Below, piece after piece: positions 3,784-6,733 of a stretch of 6,733 nucleotides of DNA. Each line of letters starts with the position of its first letter. Position 1 is the stretch's first letter. Source of the DNA: an uncultured Oscillibacter sp. (GTDB lineage: Bacteria > Bacillota_A > Clostridia > Oscillospirales > Oscillospiraceae); the NCBI GenBank assembly GCA_902462475.1, contig CABQCB010000099.1, forward strand, positions 1-6,733, given 5' to 3'. The notes beneath the pieces are model-generated. The model did not search any database and was not told the DNA's origin. It worked only from the letters and a program-made list of their open reading frames with translations. A program made the position numbers and the translations under genes.

Positions 3784-6733
3784 TCACACCACGATCTCCA
3801 CCCGGCTGCCGCCGCCTCTTCCCTTGGTGACCACGATCTGGCGGTCGATCTTCTCCTTCAGCTCCGCTACGTGGGAGATGATGCCCACCAGACGGTTGCC
3901 TTCCGTCAAACTGGTCAGAGCCCGGATGGCCTGCCGAAGCGACTCCTCATCCAAAGAGCCGAAGCCCTCGTCCACGAACATGGTCTCCAGGCGGATGCCG
4001 CCTGCCATGGACTGGATCTCGTCGGAAAGACCCAGCGCCAAGGATAGGGACGCTTTGAACGACTCGCCGCCGGAGAGGGAGCGGACGCTGCGCTCCGAGC
4101 CGTTGTAGTGATCGATCACATCCAGCTCCAGACCGCTTTGCCCGCGGTTGTTCTCCGCCGTGGTGCGGCGCTTGAGCTCGTACTGCCCGTCGGACATGAC
4201 CATGAGCCGCACATTGGCCCGGCGGAGGATGCGGTCAAAAAACGTCATCTGCACATAGGTCTCCAGCGCGATCTTCTCCTTGCCGGGCAGCGTGCCGTTG
4301 GCGGTGTTGGAAAGAGTGCGCACCCAGGTATAGCGCTGCTCCAGCTGCACAAGCTCCGCGGATTTTTCCCGGATGTGCGCCAGAGCGGATGTGTTGGTGG
4401 AGATGCGGGTGTGCAGCTGCTGGCGTGTCTGGGTCAGGCTGTCCAGCTGTGCGTCCAGACGCTGCCGTTCCTCCTCCAGCGCCTGGGTGTCCGGCGCGGC
4501 GCTGTTTTCCAGAAGGCGGGTGAGCTGGGTGATGGCCGCATCGGTGCCGGCAAGCGCCTGCGTGCACTGCACGTGGGCTTCCTCCGCCTGCTGCACAGCT
4601 GCCGTCAGGCTGTCCAGTTCCTTGCAGAGCCCATCCCGCAGGTCCCGGGCCTGCCCGGCCTGGCCGCAGGGGAGGTCCCGGCGCAGAGCTTCGGCCTGCT
4701 GCCCCAAGGCGTGCAGGCGGCTTTCCTCGGCTGCCAGTGTTTCCCGGGTCTGGGCGATCTCCTCCGCCAGAGCGTGCAGGGATGCATTCTGCCGGGGAAT
4801 GTCCTCTTCCAGGGCCTGCTTGCGCGCCAGACGCGCATTGGCCTGGGCCAGCTGCTGGGAAAGGAATTGGAGCTGGCGGGTGTTTTCTGCCCGCTGTGCA
4901 TCCAGCGATGCCGGGAGGTTTTCCGTGATCTGGAACCGGGAAGAGAGCTGCGCTTCAAGATGCTTTTCCAACTGGGCGATCTGCCCCTGCAGCGTGCTCT
5001 GGGCCAGGCGGGCCTCTTCCTGCTGGGCCTCCAGAGAAGTGCGCAGTGCTTCCAGCTCCGTGAGGCGGGACTCCTGCCGGGCAATGGATTCCGTCAGCTG
5101 CTGGCGGTGGGCCAGCTGGGCTTCGGTATCCAGCAGGGACTGACGCAGGGAGAGAAGCTCCGCGTCCGATTCCTCTTTGCAAAGCCGCAGCTGCTCCGCC
5201 GCCGCGGCGCTGTCAGGGGCTTCTACATAGGCTTCCATCCGCTTGAGCAGCTGCCCTCTCCGCTCTTCCAGGGCGGCCTTCACACTGCCAGCGTGAACAC
5301 TGGCCTTGCTGGCGGCTTGCCGGGTGGTCTCCATGGATGATTGCAGCGCCTTGAGCTGAGCTTCCGAGGGGGCGTCGTGGGAAAGCTGCGCCGGGGCGGG
5401 ATGGTGCAGCGCACCGCACACCGGGCAGGGAGAACCATCCTGGAGCATCTGCGCCAGAATGCCTGCCTGCTCGTCCAGAAAGGCCCGGTTTTTGGCGGCA
5501 TAGAGTCGGGCGGCCGCCTCCGCCTCCGCTGCCGCTACCTGATAAGCGCTTTGGGCCTGTTCCAGCGAACGGGCCAGCGCGGCGCAATCTTTTTCCAGAG
5601 CTTCCAGTTCCTCCAGGGCTTGGGAGCGCTTTTGGGCGAGGCTCTGGCGGTGGAGCAGCTTTTCTTTCTGCGCGTCCAGGGTATCCGAAGCTGTCAGAGC
5701 CTCCCGGCCGGACCGGATCTGCTGATTGAGCGTGTCCGTCTGCGCGGCCAGCTCTTCTCGCTGGCAGTTCAGCGCTTCCTGCCGGGCCTGCGTGGCCGAA
5801 AGGGAATGCCGCAGCTGCTCCAGCTGTGACGCGTCCCGGGCAAGGGATTCCAGCTCTGCGCCCAGGTGCTCCTGCTGGGACTGCTGATGCAGGATACGCT
5901 CCCGCTCTGCTTCTGCACCGGAGAGACTGCGCAGGGACTCTTCCAGGGTTTCCAGTGCGGACGCCTGGGCGCTTTGGCGCTGCACGGTCGTCTCCAGCGC
6001 GGCCTGCTTTTCCCCGATGCTGCGCTTCAGGGCGTCATAGGCCTGCTGCGTCTGTTCCAGCTCCTGGTACCGGGGCATCTGCGCTTCCAGTGCGGCGATT
6101 TGCTGGCGCAGGGCTTCCTGCCGGGGCAGAGCGGAGCGCTGCTGGGCCAGTTTTTCGGCGGCTGCCTCCGCCGCCGCTTCCAGCGCCCCGCGGCGCGCCT
6201 GGGCCTGGGCCAGCTCCTGTCGGGCACGCTGGACCTCCTGGGCCTTTCCCAAAAGCGTGTGCACCTGTGCCAGCGACTGGTTCACCGCGTCCATGGACCG
6301 GGCTGTTTCCTCCTCGTCGGACTGGTCCCGGGCCAAAAGGCGCTCGATGAGTGCCATGGTGTCCTCCAGTGGGAGGGAGCCTTCTTTGGCCAGAGCCAGC
6401 TGGTCCGCCAGCGGGTCATCCGGGCGGGCGAGCACCCCCTGGATATACTGCTGCACGCTGGAGCGGGCGGCGGCGCAGGAATCCCGCAGAGTACCGGATT
6501 CCGCTTTCAGCCGCTCCTGCAGGACCATGTAGCAGCGGGTGTGGAACAGCTCCCGGAAGATCTCCTGACGGGTTTTGGTGTCTGCCAGCAGCAGCTTGAG
6601 AAAATCCCCCTGGGCGATCATGGCCACCTGGGAAAACTGGCTGCGGCTCAGTCCGATGATCTGCGTGACGGCGGCGGTGACTTCCCGGGCTTTGGTGATG
6701 ATCGTGCCGTCGGGCAGATGCAGCTCCGCCTCC
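3784..6733 (-). CDS. sbcC: SbcC, ATPase subunit of the SbcCD DNA nuclease (N-terminus off right edge)
   Basis: 982 residues are visible, counted from the first whole codon at 6732. The frame stays open to the edge, so the gene does not start at the in-frame GTG at 6627. Residues 32-44 (QFSQVAMIAQGDF) are the SbcC/Rad50 Q-loop with Q41. Two long Gln/Glu/Ala/Leu-rich coiled-coil arms (about 85-425 and 445-830) flank the zinc hook C436-PVC. The C-terminal ATPase half carries the ABC signature LSGGE (886-890), Walker B ETMFVDEGFG (916-925, catalytic E922), the D-loop SLDEESL (926-932) and the switch histidine H954. Walker A, within the roughly 105-125 missing N-terminal residues, is not visible. 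SbcC dimers bind and tether DNA ends and hydrolyse ATP to gate the SbcD nuclease, which trims hairpins and protein-blocked ends. sbcD is expected upstream, beyond the right edge. The TGA is followed by the exonuclease RBS after 2 bases. I see no frameshift or missing key residue in the visible part. Confidence 0.97.
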   Translation of the reverse strand, partial: EAELHLPDGTIITKAREVTAAVTQIIGLSRSQFSQVAMIAQGDFLKLLLADTKTRQEIFRELFHTRCYMVLQERLKAESGTLRDSCAAARSSVQQYIQGVLARPDDPLADQLALAKEGSLPLEDTMALIERLLARDQSDEEETARSMDAVNQSLAQVHTLLGKAQEVQRARQELAQAQARRGALEAAAEAAAEKLAQQRSALPRQEALRQQIAALEAQMPRYQELEQTQQAYDALKRSIGEKQAALETTVQRQSAQASALETLEESLRSLSGAEAERERILHQQSQQEHLGAELESLARDASQLEQLRHSLSATQARQEALNCQREELAAQTDTLNQQIRSGREALTASDTLDAQKEKLLHRQSLAQKRSQALEELEALEKDCAALARSLEQAQSAYQVAAAEAEAAARLYAAKNRAFLDEQAGILAQMLQDGSPCPVCGALHHPAPAQLSHDAPSEAQLKALQSSMETTRQAASKASVHAGSVKAALEERRGQLLKRMEAYVEAPDSAAAAEQLRLCKEESDAELLSLRQSLLDTEAQLAHRQQLTESIARQESRLTELEALRTSLEAQQEEARLAQSTLQGQIAQLEKHLEAQLSSRFQITENLPASLDAQRAENTRQLQFLSQQLAQANARLARKQALEEDIPRQNASLHALAEEIAQTRETLAAEESRLHALGQQAEALRRDLPCGQAGQARDLRDGLCKELDSLTAAVQQAEEAHVQCTQALAGTDAAITQLTRLLENSAAPDTQALEEERQRLDAQLDSLTQTRQQLHTRISTNTSALAHIREKSAELVQLEQRYTWVRTLSNTANGTLPGKEKIALETYVQMTFFDRILRRANVRLMVMSDGQYELKRRTTAENNRGQSGLELDVIDHYNGSERSVRSLSGGESFKASLSLALGLSDEIQSMAGGIRLETMFVDEGFGSLDEESLRQAIRALTSLTEGNRLVGIISHVAELKEKIDRQIVVTKGRGGGSRVEIVV

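Noticed and set aside
3281..4108. Plus-strand open frame (275 codons) across the exonuclease-sbcC junction
   Set aside because: It is antisense to two well-supported genes with intact catalytic motifs, and its translation shows no recognisable domain.
4108..5340. Long plus-strand open frame (410 codons) opposite sbcC
   Set aside because: It mirrors the coiled-coil coding region: repeated Leu/Gln/Gly-rich text arises from the complement of the CAG/CTG/GAG codons of the arms. It has no family features, and sbcC is unambiguous.
4400..6300. Dense CAGCTGC/TCCAGC-like recurrences, considered as a tandem repeat
   Set aside because: They follow the Leu-Gln-Ala-Glu composition of the SbcC coiled-coil arms, with irregular spacing. 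They reflect codon choice, not a DNA-level repeat.

Overview
The window looks like chromosomal DNA from a fairly GC-rich anaerobic Firmicute. An Oscillospiraceae-type Clostridium relative is my best guess. That rests on protein character (a Firmicutes-style SbcC with a CPVC zinc hook, a YcxB-like start), strong AGGAGG-type ribosome binding sites and GC-biased third codon positions. I ran no database search, so the assignment is inference. Nothing suggests a phage, insertion sequence, CRISPR array, rRNA or tRNA.

Layout, left to right. (1) Positions 1-81, minus strand: the first 27 codons of a gene running off the left edge, probably a YcxB-family membrane protein, with a clear RBS and an extended -10 promoter. 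(2) Positions 207-1055, plus strand: a 282-residue multi-pass membrane protein of unknown function, transcribed divergently from (1). (3) Positions 1080-1122: a strong stem-loop that ends both converging genes. (4) Positions 1121-3052, minus strand: a 643-residue FUSC-family (fusaric acid resistance-like / YccS-like) membrane protein with its own promoter. (5) Positions 3182-3769, minus strand: a DEDDh 3'-5' exonuclease of the DnaQ-like fold. (6) Positions 3784-6733, minus strand: sbcC, the ATPase/coiled-coil subunit of the SbcCD (Mre11-Rad50 type) nuclease, with its N-terminus off the right edge.

sbcC and the exonuclease form a tight operon: 14 bases separate their best-supported start and stop, and the exonuclease RBS abuts the sbcC stop. 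This suggests a DNA-end-processing unit, with sbcD expected beyond the right edge. The FUSC gene lies downstream in the same direction. It has a perfect TATAAT -10 of its own and no clear terminator before it, so it may be expressed both from its own promoter and by read-through.

I see no convincing new multi-gene system. The items most worth a second look are the sbcC-exonuclease coupling, the unassigned membrane protein and the direct repeat at the FUSC transcription start. The long open frames opposite sbcC and the FUSC gene are judged to be coding shadows.
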